Shown here: positions 8,092 through 16,784 of the stretch, in pieces
How the letters are laid out: the number at the start of each line of letters is the position of its first letter
Numbering within the stretch: position 1 is the stretch's first letter
NCBI GenBank assembly: GCA_903832005.1
Contig: CAIKZO010000006.1
Coordinates: 55,569 to 119,568 of the forward strand
Reading direction: 5' to 3'
Origin: Enhydrobacter aerosaccus
Lineage (GTDB): Bacteria > Pseudomonadota > Alphaproteobacteria > Reyranellales > Reyranellaceae
DNA length: 64,000 nucleotides
Translations under genes and position numbers: made by a program
Notes under the pieces: generated by a model
The model's input: only the letters and a program-made list of their open reading frames with translations
What the model was told of the DNA's origin: nothing
Databases searched by the model: none

Positions 8092-9245
8092 TGATCCTCC
8101 GCAACGCCACCCTGCCGGACGGCGCCCGGCACGACATCGAGATCGCCGACGGCCGCATCGCCGCCTTCCTGCCGCCCTCGCCCGGCGAAGCGACAGGTCT
8201 GGTCCTGCCTCCGCTGATCGACGGTCACATCCATCTTGATAAGACGCTGTTGGGCCTGCCGTGGGTGCCCAACCAGGCCGAGGGCAACAAGGTCGCCGAC
8301 CGTATCGAGGCCGAGCGCCAGGTCCGCGCCGAGCGGACCGTGTCGGAAGTGGAGACGGGGTCCAACCTGGTGCGGCAGATCGTGGCCAGCGGCACCCTGC
8401 ACATGCGCTGCCATGTCGACATCGACAATCAGCTCCGCCTGCGCAACCTGCAGGCCATCCTCGAGGTGCGCGAGCGCTTCCGCGATCTCGTCACCATCGA
8501 GATCGTGGCCTTCCCGCAAAGCGGCATCGCCCGTTCGCCCGGCACGGCCAAGCTGCTCGAGGAAGCGATCGCCCAAGGCGCCGACCTGGTGGGCGGTCTC
8601 GATCCCGTCGGCATCGACGGTGACCTGGACGGCCACCTTGGCACGATCTTCGGCATCGCCAGCCGCCGCGGCGTCGGCCTCGACATCCACCTGCATGACG
8701 GCGGCGAAGGCGGCCTCGCGCAAGTCGTGGCTATCGCCCAGCGTACCAAGGCGCTTGGCCTCAAGGGCCGCGTCGCCATCAGCCACGCTTTCGCGCTGGG
8801 CTCGGTCTCGCCCGAGCTCACCAAGAGCACGGCCGACCTGCTGGCCAACGCAGGCGTCGCGATCATGAGCCACGGCCCCGGTGCCGGTACCATGCCGCCT
8901 GTGAAACTCCTGAAGGAGCACGGCGTCGAGGTGTTCAGTGGCTCCGACAATATCCGCGATGCCTGGTCGCCCTTCGGCAACGGCGACATGCTGGAGCGCG
9001 CCATGATGGTGGGCTACCGCGCCAACTTCCGGCACGACCACGAGCTTGAGCTAGCGTTCGAGATGGTGACCGCCGCCCCGGCGCGCGTGCTCAAGCTGAA
9101 GGATTATGGCCTCAAGGTCGGCGGGCCCGCCGATCTCGTCGTGGTCGAGGCCAGCAACGTGCCTGAGGCGGTGGCCACGCGCCCGCGTCGCAAGCTGGTG
9201 ATGAAGACCGGCAAGATCGTCGCGCGCGACGGCGTGCTCGTATGA
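8091..9245 (+). CDS. Amidohydrolase, cytosine deaminase (CodA/AtzC) type
   Basis: 384-residue metal-dependent hydrolase. Metal-site motifs in order: DGHIHLDK (His46, His48), HVDID, DIHLHD, ISHAFAL and the Asp of GSDNIRDAW; the SDN-DxWxPxGNG stretch is characteristic of cytosine deaminase and N-isopropylammelide hydrolase relatives. The likely reaction is deamination of a cyclic amidine or aminopyrimidine/triazine, releasing ammonia. Coupled to the binding protein by a one-base overlap, so it probably acts on the imported compound. No signal peptide. Confidence 0.9.
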   Translation: MILRNATLPDGARHDIEIADGRIAAFLPPSPGEATGLVLPPLIDGHIHLDKTLLGLPWVPNQAEGNKVADRIEAERQVRAERTVSEVETGSNLVRQIVASGTLHMRCHVDIDNQLRLRNLQAILEVRERFRDLVTIEIVAFPQSGIARSPGTAKLLEEAIAQGADLVGGLDPVGIDGDLDGHLGTIFGIASRRGVGLDIHLHDGGEGGLAQVVAIAQRTKALGLKGRVAISHAFALGSVSPELTKSTADLLANAGVAIMSHGPGAGTMPPVKLLKEHGVEVFSGSDNIRDAWSPFGNGDMLERAMMVGYRANFRHDHELELAFEMVTAAPARVLKLKDYGLKVGGPADLVVVEASNVPEAVATRPRRKLVMKTGKIVARDGVLV

Positions 9246-10340
9246 TCAGGCTGCCTTGGCCGCTGTCACCGGTCCCCATGATTTCAGCACCGGCAGCACT
9301 TCCTTCGCGAAGAGCTTCAGGCCGCGCTCGGAGACTTCGTAGGGCGTGCCGCCGAAGCGGAAAGCAACATTCATCTCGAAGTCGCCCAGCAGCTTCCGCC
9401 GCGCCTCGAGGTTGCGCAGGATCTTGTCCGGCGTGCCCCAGGAGGCGGCCTGCATGAAGCCGGTGATCGCGCCCTCGATGCCGCCGCCCTTGCGCGCGAG
9501 ATCGGCCTTCTGCTGATAGGAGTCGTAGCCCTTCACCGACTTGAAGTGCTCGCCCAGGAATTCGTAGTGGTAGAAATTGCTCTCCACGAACTTGCCTTGG
9601 TAACGGCGCGCCTCGTCCTCGATGGTGGCAGCGTCGGGCCCGCAAACGCAGAACTCGGTCAGCATCACCGTCGGCGCCGCCGTGCCGTGGTACTGGCGAT
9701 GCAAGGCACGGCCGCGCTCGATCATCGGCGCGCGCATCTCCCACGGCCGGTCGGCGAACATCACCATGTGGGCGCCGAGCTTCGCCGCCGAGTCGATCGA
9801 ATCCTCGCTCGAGGCCACGGCGTAGATGCGGCCGTCGAAGGAATGCTGCGGCCGTGGCCGGATCTCGATGCGCGGCTGCTTGTAAAAGGTGCCGTCGCCT
9901 TCCATGAAGCCGGTCTTCAGTGCATTGACGATCATGGGGGCGGCTTCGTCGAAGCGGCCGCGCGATTCGTCCATGCTGAGGCGGAAGGCATTGAACTCGC
10001 GCCGCGCCAGGCCGCGCCCCATGCCGAGCCGCAGCCGCCCCTTGCTCAGCATGTCGAGCACAGCGGCGTTCTCGGCGACGCGCAACGGGTCGTGCCAGGG
10101 GATGATCACAGCTGCCGTGCCGACATCGATGTTCGGGCAGAGCGCGGTGAGATGGGTCATCAGCGCCAGATTGTCGGGCACGAAGGAGTAGTCGTTGAAG
10201 TGATGCTCCGCCGACCACAGGCAATCGAACCCTGAGTCGGCCGCGATCCGGGCCAGCCGGATCTCCTCGTCCCACACGCGCTGATCGGAGCAGTTCTCCC
10301 AACCGTAGCTGGCGAACACCATCATCATGCCGACATCCAT
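9246..10340 (-). CDS. Luciferase-like (LLM class) flavin monooxygenase
   Basis: 364-residue TIM-barrel enzyme of the bacterial luciferase superfamily, using reduced FMN (or F420) and oxygen. The N-terminus (DVGMMMVFASY, SAEHHFNDYS, GTAAVIIPWHDP) and the RGRLRLGMGRG-like segment are family hallmarks. Start ATG 10338-10340 has GGAGG seven bases upstream on the minus strand; the frame continues upstream but without protein-like sequence. It converges on the amidohydrolase with no gap (stops at 9245/9246). With the TauD-type enzyme it gives this block two oxygenases. Confidence 0.92.
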   Translation of the reverse strand: MDVGMMMVFASYGWENCSDQRVWDEEIRLARIAADSGFDCLWSAEHHFNDYSFVPDNLALMTHLTALCPNIDVGTAAVIIPWHDPLRVAENAAVLDMLSKGRLRLGMGRGLARREFNAFRLSMDESRGRFDEAAPMIVNALKTGFMEGDGTFYKQPRIEIRPRPQHSFDGRIYAVASSEDSIDSAAKLGAHMVMFADRPWEMRAPMIERGRALHRQYHGTAAPTVMLTEFCVCGPDAATIEDEARRYQGKFVESNFYHYEFLGEHFKSVKGYDSYQQKADLARKGGGIEGAITGFMQAASWGTPDKILRNLEARRKLLGDFEMNVAFRFGGTPYEVSERGLKLFAKEVLPVLKSWGPVTAAKAA

Positions 10341-10462
10341 CGCGCATCCTCCGTTCTTATATTTGACGGAAATGCTTTCACGGCCCGCCCGCGCCCGCAA
10401 GCGGGCCTCGCTTCCGCTGCGCAGATGGCGTATGGGGTCGCCCGAATTCGGGAAATCGACCA

Positions 10463-11992
10463 ATGGCGTCGCGTCAGGCCGTGCTCGGCATGGAGCAAGC
10501 CTCCTTCTTCTACGGCTCCAGCCGTGTCTTCGAGAACGTGTCGTTCCTGCTGGATGACGCGCGCACGGCGCTGGTCGGCGAGAACGGCGCGGGCAAGTCG
10601 ACCCTGCTGAAGTGCCTGGGTGGCGCGCTCGAACTGAACGGCGGCCAGGTGATCCGCTCGCGCGGCCTGCGGGTCGGCACCCTGCCGCAGGACACGCCCG
10701 AAGAACTCGCCAACCGGCCGGTTCGCGACGTGCTAGGCGATGCGCTGGCCCGCGGCGGCCTCGGCGACGATCTCTGGCGCATCGATGTGCTGATCGACGA
10801 GATCGGCGTCGCCCAGGACATCCTCGACAAGCCGTTCGGCGCGCTTTCAGGCGGCTGGCAGCGGCTGATGCTGATCGCGGGCGCGGCACGACTCGAAGAG
10901 CCGGACATGCTGATCCTCGACGAGCCGACCAACCATCTCGACCTCGGCAACATCAACACGCTCGAGCGCTGGCTGACGACCGACTTCACCGTGCCCATGC
11001 TGATCGTGAGCCACGACCGCGAGTTCCTCGACCGGGTGACCGAGCGCACGCTCTTCCTGCGCTCCGACGGCGTGCACGCCTTCAAGACGCGCTTCACCGC
11101 CGCGCGCGAAGAGCTGCTGCGCCGCGACGCGACGGCTGCAGCGCGAGCCCGGCTCGAGGACAAGGAGATCAAGCGGTTGGAGGCGGCGGCGGCACGCTAC
11201 AAGGTCTGGGCCGTCAAGAACCCCGACCTCAACAAGCGCAAGAATGCCGTCGAGAGCCGCATCGCGCGAATCGAGAAGGAGCGCACCCAGACCTATGTCG
11301 CGCGCGAGCGGCGGCTGGAGCTGGCCGAGGGTGACATCGACGCGCGCGTGGCGTTGCGGCTGGCCGGCCTCGACGTGAAGACACCCGACGGCCGCAAGCT
11401 GATCGGCATCGACAGGCTGGTGATCGCCGCAGGCGACCGGGTCGCGATCCTGGGCGCCAACGGCGCCGGCAAGTCGACGCTGCTGTCGGCGCTCGCGGCG
11501 GCCTATGATCCCGCACGCGAGCACTACGACAGCGTCTCGCCCGTGCGCTTCAATCCGGCCTGCCGATTGGTCTACTTCGACCAGACCATGCGCGACCTGC
11601 CGACCAAGATGTCGATCGTGGACTATGTCGTAGCGGCCGACGGCATTACTGAGAAAGATGCCGTGCGCCAGCTTGCGGGCGCAGGCTTTGCCTTCGCGCG
11701 CATTGCCGAGCCGATCTCCGTGTTGAGCCACGGCGAACGGGCGCGGCTGGTGTTCCTGAAGATGAAGCTGCTGCGGCCCAACATGTACCTGCTCGACGAG
11801 CCGACCAACCATCTCGACATCGAGGGCCAGGAAGACCTGGAGGAGCAACTCGAGAAGAGCGACGTGTCGTGCTTGTTCGTGAGCCACGACCGCTTCTTCA
11901 CGCGCACCGTGGCGACGCGCTTCGTCGAGATCCGCAAGGGCCGGCTGGTCGAGATCGGCGATCCGGACGCCTTCTTCGTCGCCCAGACCTAA
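10463..11992 (+). CDS. ABC-F family ATPase (Uup/EttA-like)
   Basis: 509-residue cytoplasmic protein with two ABC domains and no membrane segments, the pattern of ribosome-associated ABC-F translation factors. Domain 1: Walker A GENGAGKS (residues 39-46), signature LSGGWQR, Walker B LILDEPTNHLD. A charged linker follows (KEIKRLEAAAARYKVWA, RIEKER). Domain 2: GANGAGKST, signature LSHGERARL and YLLDEPTNHLD. The second signature has His where Gly is usual. Start ATG has no strong Shine-Dalgarno. A small hairpin (GCCCGC-AA-GCGGGC, 10393-10406) sits in the leader. It overlaps the next, convergent gene by four bases. Confidence 0.93.
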   Translation: MASRQAVLGMEQASFFYGSSRVFENVSFLLDDARTALVGENGAGKSTLLKCLGGALELNGGQVIRSRGLRVGTLPQDTPEELANRPVRDVLGDALARGGLGDDLWRIDVLIDEIGVAQDILDKPFGALSGGWQRLMLIAGAARLEEPDMLILDEPTNHLDLGNINTLERWLTTDFTVPMLIVSHDREFLDRVTERTLFLRSDGVHAFKTRFTAAREELLRRDATAAARARLEDKEIKRLEAAAARYKVWAVKNPDLNKRKNAVESRIARIEKERTQTYVARERRLELAEGDIDARVALRLAGLDVKTPDGRKLIGIDRLVIAAGDRVAILGANGAGKSTLLSALAAAYDPAREHYDSVSPVRFNPACRLVYFDQTMRDLPTKMSIVDYVVAADGITEKDAVRQLAGAGFAFARIAEPISVLSHGERARLVFLKMKLLRPNMYLLDEPTNHLDIEGQEDLEEQLEKSDVSCLFVSHDRFFTRTVATRFVEIRKGRLVEIGDPDAFFVAQT

Positions 11993-12309
11993 GGCAGGTC
12001 GCGCGACAGGCCCAGCAGCGGACGGGTGCGCGGCGCCTGCGCGACATCGGGCGGCGACGCACCGGGCGGATTGACGTCGTTGCCGACGGGCGCCGCCGTG
12101 GCACCCGCGCCGACGTTTGAGCCGACATTGCTGCCACTGCTCGCGGGGCTGCCGCCGGGGACGCCCGGTCGCGGATCGTTGGTTGAGAAACCCGGCACAG
12201 GGACCGTCGCCTGCGTCGGCGGCGGGGGTGACGCCGATTGCGCCCAGGCGGCGCTGGCTGAACTCAAAAGCGCTCCGGCTACGAGGAGCGCAGGAACGGA
12301 CCGATGCAT
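11989..12309 (-). CDS. Small secreted proline/serine/glycine-rich protein, unknown function
   Basis: 106-residue protein with a clear Sec signal peptide (MHRSVPALLVAGALLS, cleavage after AAWA-Q) followed by a low-complexity Pro/Ser/Gly/Asn-rich chain (SNVGSNVGAG, NDVNPPGASPPD). No cysteine after the signal, so not a lipoprotein; it should be periplasmic or surface exposed. ATG 12309 is chosen because GGAGG lies seven bases before it; an upstream in-frame ATG at 12333 would spoil the signal. Its stop shares CTAA with the ABC-F stop. Confidence 0.65.
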   Translation of the reverse strand: MHRSVPALLVAGALLSSASAAWAQSASPPPPTQATVPVPGFSTNDPRPGVPGGSPASSGSNVGSNVGAGATAAPVGNDVNPPGASPPDVAQAPRTRPLLGLSRDLP

Positions 12310-12378
12310 GCATTGCCTCCAAGGGCTTTCCATAAGAAAGCGCCGCCGGAGGTTAAAAGTTCCCGACGATCGCGGCTC

Positions 12379-13149
12379 TCAGGCCACGATCTCGCCGCGG
12401 AACGCCCAACGGGTCATGCGTTTCTCCACCAAGGCGCAGACCGCGTACATCAGCACGCCCATGATGGCGATCGCGAACAGGCCAGCGAACGTAGTGGGCG
12501 CATCGTTGCGTGCACCGGCCGACAACATCAGGAAGCCGATGCCTCGGTTGCCGCCCACGGTCTCGGAGATCACCGAGCCGATGAACGCCAAGGTGATCGC
12601 CACCTTGAGGCTGGCGAACAGGTAGGGCATGGCGCGCGGGATGCCGACCTTGACCAGGATCTCGGTCCGCGAGGCGCCGAGCGAGCGCAGCACGTCGCGC
12701 ATCTCGGGCTCGATGGTGGCGAGGCCGGTAGCCACATTAACGACGATAGGGAAGAAGCTGATCACGAAGGCCGTCACGATGGCGGGCGTCGCGCCCACGC
12801 CGACCCAGATCATCAGGATCGGCACCAGTGCCACCTTCGGCACGGCGTTGAAGGCGATCAGCAGCGGATAGAGACCGGAATAGACAAACGGCGAGGCGCC
12901 GACTGCCAACCCCAGCAGCAGGCCGCCGGCGATCGCCAGGAAGAAGCCGATCAGCGTCGTCCACAACGTGTCCCAGCAGAAGGCCAGCAAGATGTCGAAG
13001 CGGGCCACGAAGACGGTGAAGATCCGGCTCGGGCGCGGCAGCAGGATCTCCGGCACGTTGAAGGCGACGCACGCGATCTCCCAGACCACCATCAGCACGG
13101 CGATCACCAGCCACGGCATCGCGATCCGCAGGGCTTCCCGCCGGTTCAC
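12379..13149 (-). CDS. ABC transporter permease, SsuC/ThiX type
   Basis: 256-residue inner-membrane permease with about six helices and the loop LRSLGASRTEILVKVGIPRAMP that contacts the ATPase. GTG start at 13147-13149 overlaps the stop of the ATPase gene (GTGA). Third gene of a minus-strand binding protein-ATPase-permease operon, the second NMT1-type importer in the window. Confidence 0.93.
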   Translation of the reverse strand: MNRREALRIAMPWLVIAVLMVVWEIACVAFNVPEILLPRPSRIFTVFVARFDILLAFCWDTLWTTLIGFFLAIAGGLLLGLAVGASPFVYSGLYPLLIAFNAVPKVALVPILMIWVGVGATPAIVTAFVISFFPIVVNVATGLATIEPEMRDVLRSLGASRTEILVKVGIPRAMPYLFASLKVAITLAFIGSVISETVGGNRGIGFLMLSAGARNDAPTTFAGLFAIAIMGVLMYAVCALVEKRMTRWAFRGEIVA

Positions 13150-13931
13150 GCGCCATGCTCCTGATGGATGCGATCGCGCAGCTCGTGGACAATGTCGACG
13201 AAATGCGGCTCGAAGGTCGTGGCGAGCGTGCGCGGCCGCGGGATGTCGATGTGCTTGGTCATGACGATGCGGCCGGGGCGGCGGCTCATCACATAGACTG
13301 TATCTGCAAGATAAACAGCTTCACGAAGATCGTGCGTCACCAGCACGCCGGTGAAACGCTTCTCCAGCCACAGCGCCTGCATCACGCCCCACAGCTCCTC
13401 GCGGGTGAAGGCGTCGAGCGCGCCGAACGGCTCGTCGAGCATCAGGAGTTCGGGCTGGTGGATCAGGGCGCGGCAGAGGTTGGAGCGCTGCTGCATGCCG
13501 CCGGAGAGCTGCCACGGGTATTTCAGCGCGAAGTCGGCCAGTCCCACCGTGCGCAAAAGCGCCATCGCCTGCTCGACATACTCGGCGCGATGCTTGCGGA
13601 AGCGGCGCTTGTGCGGCTCGACCACTTCCATCGGCAGCAGCACGTTGTCGAGCGTGGTGCGCCACGGCATCAGGGTCGGGTTCTGGAACGCCATGCCGAC
13701 GCCTTTGATCGGCGCCGTCACCTTCGCCCCCGCGACTCGGACTTCGCCGCTCGACGCCGGCATGAGCCCGGTCACCAGCTTCATGATCGTCGACTTGCCG
13801 CAGCCCGACGGCCCGACAACGGCGATGAACTCGCCCTTCTCGATGCCGAACGTGGCATCGGCCAGCGCGAGAGTCGTGTCCTTGCCGAGCCGATAGGTGA
13901 GGCTTGCGCCGTTGAGCTCGACGAAGGCCAC
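13146..13931 (-). CDS. ABC transporter ATP-binding protein, SsuB/ThiZ type
   Basis: 261-residue ATPase with Walker A (GPSGCGKST), Q-loop (AFQNPTLMPW), signature (LSGGMQQR), Walker B (LLMLDEPFGALD) and H-loop (VLVTHDLREA). GTG start (13929-13931) overlaps the stop of the binding-protein gene by one base. Probably provides energy only to the adjacent permease. Confidence 0.94.
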   Translation of the reverse strand: MAFVELNGASLTYRLGKDTTLALADATFGIEKGEFIAVVGPSGCGKSTIMKLVTGLMPASSGEVRVAGAKVTAPIKGVGMAFQNPTLMPWRTTLDNVLLPMEVVEPHKRRFRKHRAEYVEQAMALLRTVGLADFALKYPWQLSGGMQQRSNLCRALIHQPELLMLDEPFGALDAFTREELWGVMQALWLEKRFTGVLVTHDLREAVYLADTVYVMSRRPGRIVMTKHIDIPRPRTLATTFEPHFVDIVHELRDRIHQEHGA

Positions 13932-14935
13932 TACTTGGCGACCATCCGATCCGCCCTGGGCGGCAGGTATTTGTTGGTGAATATCTTGTCCGGCGCCGGC
14001 GCGGGACTGAGGCCAAACGCCTCCGACACCAGCGCGACCGAACGCGCGAAGCGCGCCGGATCGACGTCGCCCATGCCGTTGGCCTTCACGTAGGGCGTGA
14101 AGATGTTGGTCTGGAGCGAGATCTGCAGGCGCTCGGTCTCGAGCGCGTCGTCGATCAGCGGATCCTTTTTCTTGGCTGCGGCGATGCCCACCTTGTTGTC
14201 GGCGATCACATCCTTCCAGCCCTTGACGGTGGCCGCGATGAAGCCCTTCACCGCCTTCTCGTTCTTGGCCATCTCGGGCGAGATCACGATGCCGTTGCCG
14301 TAGACGTCGAGACCGAAGTCGACGTAGCGCATGGCCACGATGTCGTCGAACTTAACGCCGCGCGCCTTGAGGTCGAGCATCGACGAGAAGTAGTGGCCGG
14401 AGATGAAGTCGACCGTGCCCTGCACCAGGCTCTGCTCGCGCAGCTGCGGCGTCAGGTTCACGTGATCCCATTTGGTGATGCCGTTCTTCTTGGCGAAGGC
14501 CGGGAACAGACGAAACGAAGCGTCGAATACCGGCGCACCCAGCTTCTTGCCTTCGAGGTCCTTCGGCACCTTGATGCCGCTCTTGCGCAGCGCGTAGACG
14601 CCGAACGGCGCGAAGTCGTAAGCCATGAACACGCAGAGCACTTCCTTGCCCGGGTTCTTGGCGTTGTACTCGATGGTCGAGTTTACGTCGGCAAAGCCGA
14701 TCTGGTAGGCGCCGGTGGCGACCCGCTGCACGGCACCGGCCGAGCCCTGGCCCGGGTCCATCGTCACGTCGAGCCCTTCGGCCTTGTAATAACCCTTCTC
14801 GAGCGCGACCTGGAACGGCGAGGTCGGGCCCTGGAAGACCCAGTCGAGGGTGAATTTGATCGGTGTCTGCGCCGATGCCGGCAGGCTCGCCAGCGCAAGC
14901 GCCGCGGCGGCCAGCGCAAAGATTTTGCGGTTCAT
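13931..14935 (-). CDS. ABC transporter substrate-binding protein, NMT1/THI5 type
   Basis: 334-residue periplasmic protein with Sec signal (MNRKIFALAAAALALASLPASA-Q). The mature N-terminus (FTLDWVFQGPTSPFQVALEKGYYKAEGLDV) is the pattern of NMT1/THI5-like proteins that bind pyrimidine, riboflavin or aromatic compounds. First gene of the unit with ATPase and permease. No enzyme gene is coupled to it, so the substrate cannot be guessed from context. Confidence 0.92.
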   Translation of the reverse strand: MNRKIFALAAAALALASLPASAQTPIKFTLDWVFQGPTSPFQVALEKGYYKAEGLDVTMDPGQGSAGAVQRVATGAYQIGFADVNSTIEYNAKNPGKEVLCVFMAYDFAPFGVYALRKSGIKVPKDLEGKKLGAPVFDASFRLFPAFAKKNGITKWDHVNLTPQLREQSLVQGTVDFISGHYFSSMLDLKARGVKFDDIVAMRYVDFGLDVYGNGIVISPEMAKNEKAVKGFIAATVKGWKDVIADNKVGIAAAKKKDPLIDDALETERLQISLQTNIFTPYVKANGMGDVDPARFARSVALVSEAFGLSPAPAPDKIFTNKYLPPRADRMVAK

Positions 14936-15003
14936 CTACTTCCCCTCGCTCGAAGACCTGTCGGCGACTCTTAGGCGGACCGCATCGTTCCGCCAAGGGG
15001 ATA

Positions 15004-16764
15004 TCAGGCAGTTTCTATGCCACCCTGTTGCGTGGCCACCAGCTTGGCGAAGGCGCCGTCGCGCGCCATCAGCTCGGCATAGCCGCCGTGCTCGACCATC
15101 TGGCCGCGCTCCAGCACCACGACCTGGCTGGCGTCGCGAATGGTCGACAGGCGATGAGCAATCACGAAGGTCGTACGGCCCTGCATCAGCACCTTGAGCG
15201 CCTTCTGGATACGCGCCTCGGTAACCGCGTCGAGTGCGCTGGTCGCCTCGTCGAGGATCAGGATCGGCGGATTCTTGAGGAGCGCGCGGGCGATCGCCAG
15301 GCGCTGCCGCTCGCCCCCCGACAAGGTCGCGCCGCGCTCGCCGACCAGGGTCTCGTAGCCCTGCGGCTGACGCAGGATGAAGTCGTGCGCCTCGGCGAGC
15401 TTGGCGGCCTCCTCGATCTCGGCCTGGGTCGCCTCGGGCTTGCCGACGCGCAGGTTGTCGGCGATCGAGCGGTAGAACATCGTCGAATCCTGGAACACCA
15501 CGCCGATGTTCCGGCGCAGCGACTCGAGCTTGATCGTGCGGTGATCGACGCCGTCGACCTTGATCACACCGGACTGCGCATCCCACATGCGGTGCAGCAG
15601 CGACAGCGCCGTGCTCTTGCCCGCGCCGGTCGCGCCCACGAAGGCGACCGTCGTGCCGGCAGGAACGTGCAGGCTGAAGTGCTGCAGCGCCGGACGCAGG
15701 CCGTCGTAGGAGAAGTTCAGGTCCTCGAAGTCGACCTCGCCCTTGGCGCGGCCGATGTCGATCCCGTCCGGCCGGTCGATGACGGTCGACTGATGGTCGA
15801 TCACGCGAAAGAAATCGGCCAGCGACGGCATCTGGAAGAAGATGCGGCTGACGAAGCCCGAAGCCTGGTCCATGCGGCTGATCAGCATGGCCGCAAATCC
15901 CATGAAGCTTACGATCTGGCCGACCGTCGCCTCGCCCCGGGTGTAGAGCCAGGTGCCCAGCACGAAGATCATGATCACGGTGACGGTCGAGGCCGCACGC
16001 GTCATCACCGACAGCAGCGCCCACCAGTTCAGCACCGGATATTGCGCCGCCAAGGTGCGGCCGATGATGCGATGCATCTCGCTGGTCTCAACGGCCAGCC
16101 GCACGAAGCTCTGGATCAGATGGATATTGCCCAGCGCGTCGCTCGCCCGGCTGGCAAGTTGGCTGTGGTAGTCCTCGACGTCCTTCTGCAGCAGGTCGGT
16201 GCGGCTCACCACCCAGGCGTTGGCAATGGCGAAGAAGAAGATCAGCACGATCAGCAGACAGCCCAGCCGCCAGTTCATCAGCAGACTGAGCGGCAGCATG
16301 ATGAACAGTGCCGCGAAGGTCGCGAGGTTCTCGCGGAAGAACGAGAGCCAGATGCCGAACAGGTTGTCGATGCCGGTCAGCATCACCTTCAGCAGGCGGC
16401 CGGAATGCTGGGAATTGTGAAAGGAGAACGGAAGATCGAGCACATGCTCGAAATAATGCGCCATCGCGCCCAGCCGCCGGCGGTGCGCGAGACGATCGGC
16501 CTGCAGCGAGACGACGATATTAGCCGCGATGCCGCTGAAGCCGACGGCGGCCCAGATCACCAGCAGCTTGCGCGCGTCGGCCCAGAGCTGGTCGGTGCTT
16601 TCGGTCTTGGCGTTCGACAGGAGGTCGACAACCCGGCCGAACAGGACCGGCTCGTAGAACTGCAGGGCCGCCACCGCGATGTTGGCGAAAGCCAGCATGA
16701 TCGCCAGCTTCCGCTCACCGCGCAGCAGTCCCAGAACCCGGCCGTAGACGCGGATAAATTCCAT
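15004..16764 (-). CDS. ABC exporter (fused membrane and ATPase domains), NdvA/ChvA-like
   Basis: 586-residue exporter half-transporter: about six membrane helices in the first 310 residues, then an ABC domain with Walker A (GATGAGKST), Q-loop (VVFQDSTMFY), signature (LSGGERQR), Walker B (ILILDEATSALD) and H-loop (FVIAHRLST). N-terminal stretches (FYEPVLFGRVVDLLS, LQADRLAHRRR, QYPVLNWWALLS) resemble the cyclic beta-1,2-glucan exporter NdvA, which sends periplasmic glucan across the inner membrane. No glucan synthase (NdvB) is in the window, so the substrate is inferred from family only. The frame continues upstream into the next gene; ATG 16764 gives the family N-terminus. Confidence 0.88.
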   Translation of the reverse strand: MEFIRVYGRVLGLLRGERKLAIMLAFANIAVAALQFYEPVLFGRVVDLLSNAKTESTDQLWADARKLLVIWAAVGFSGIAANIVVSLQADRLAHRRRLGAMAHYFEHVLDLPFSFHNSQHSGRLLKVMLTGIDNLFGIWLSFFRENLATFAALFIMLPLSLLMNWRLGCLLIVLIFFFAIANAWVVSRTDLLQKDVEDYHSQLASRASDALGNIHLIQSFVRLAVETSEMHRIIGRTLAAQYPVLNWWALLSVMTRAASTVTVIMIFVLGTWLYTRGEATVGQIVSFMGFAAMLISRMDQASGFVSRIFFQMPSLADFFRVIDHQSTVIDRPDGIDIGRAKGEVDFEDLNFSYDGLRPALQHFSLHVPAGTTVAFVGATGAGKSTALSLLHRMWDAQSGVIKVDGVDHRTIKLESLRRNIGVVFQDSTMFYRSIADNLRVGKPEATQAEIEEAAKLAEAHDFILRQPQGYETLVGERGATLSGGERQRLAIARALLKNPPILILDEATSALDAVTEARIQKALKVLMQGRTTFVIAHRLSTIRDASQVVVLERGQMVEHGGYAELMARDGAFAKLVATQQGGIETA

Positions 16765-16784
16765 CTTCGGCCGGGTGAACGCTA

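Noticed and set aside
10393..10406. Tight GCCCGC/GCGGGC hairpin before the ABC-F gene as an attenuator
   Set aside because: Two-base loop, no leader peptide or antiterminator partner; likely chance in GC-rich DNA.
12304..13164. 286-codon open frame antisense to the ABC permease
   Set aside because: His/Arg/Asp-rich shadow with no domain; permease on the other strand is clear.
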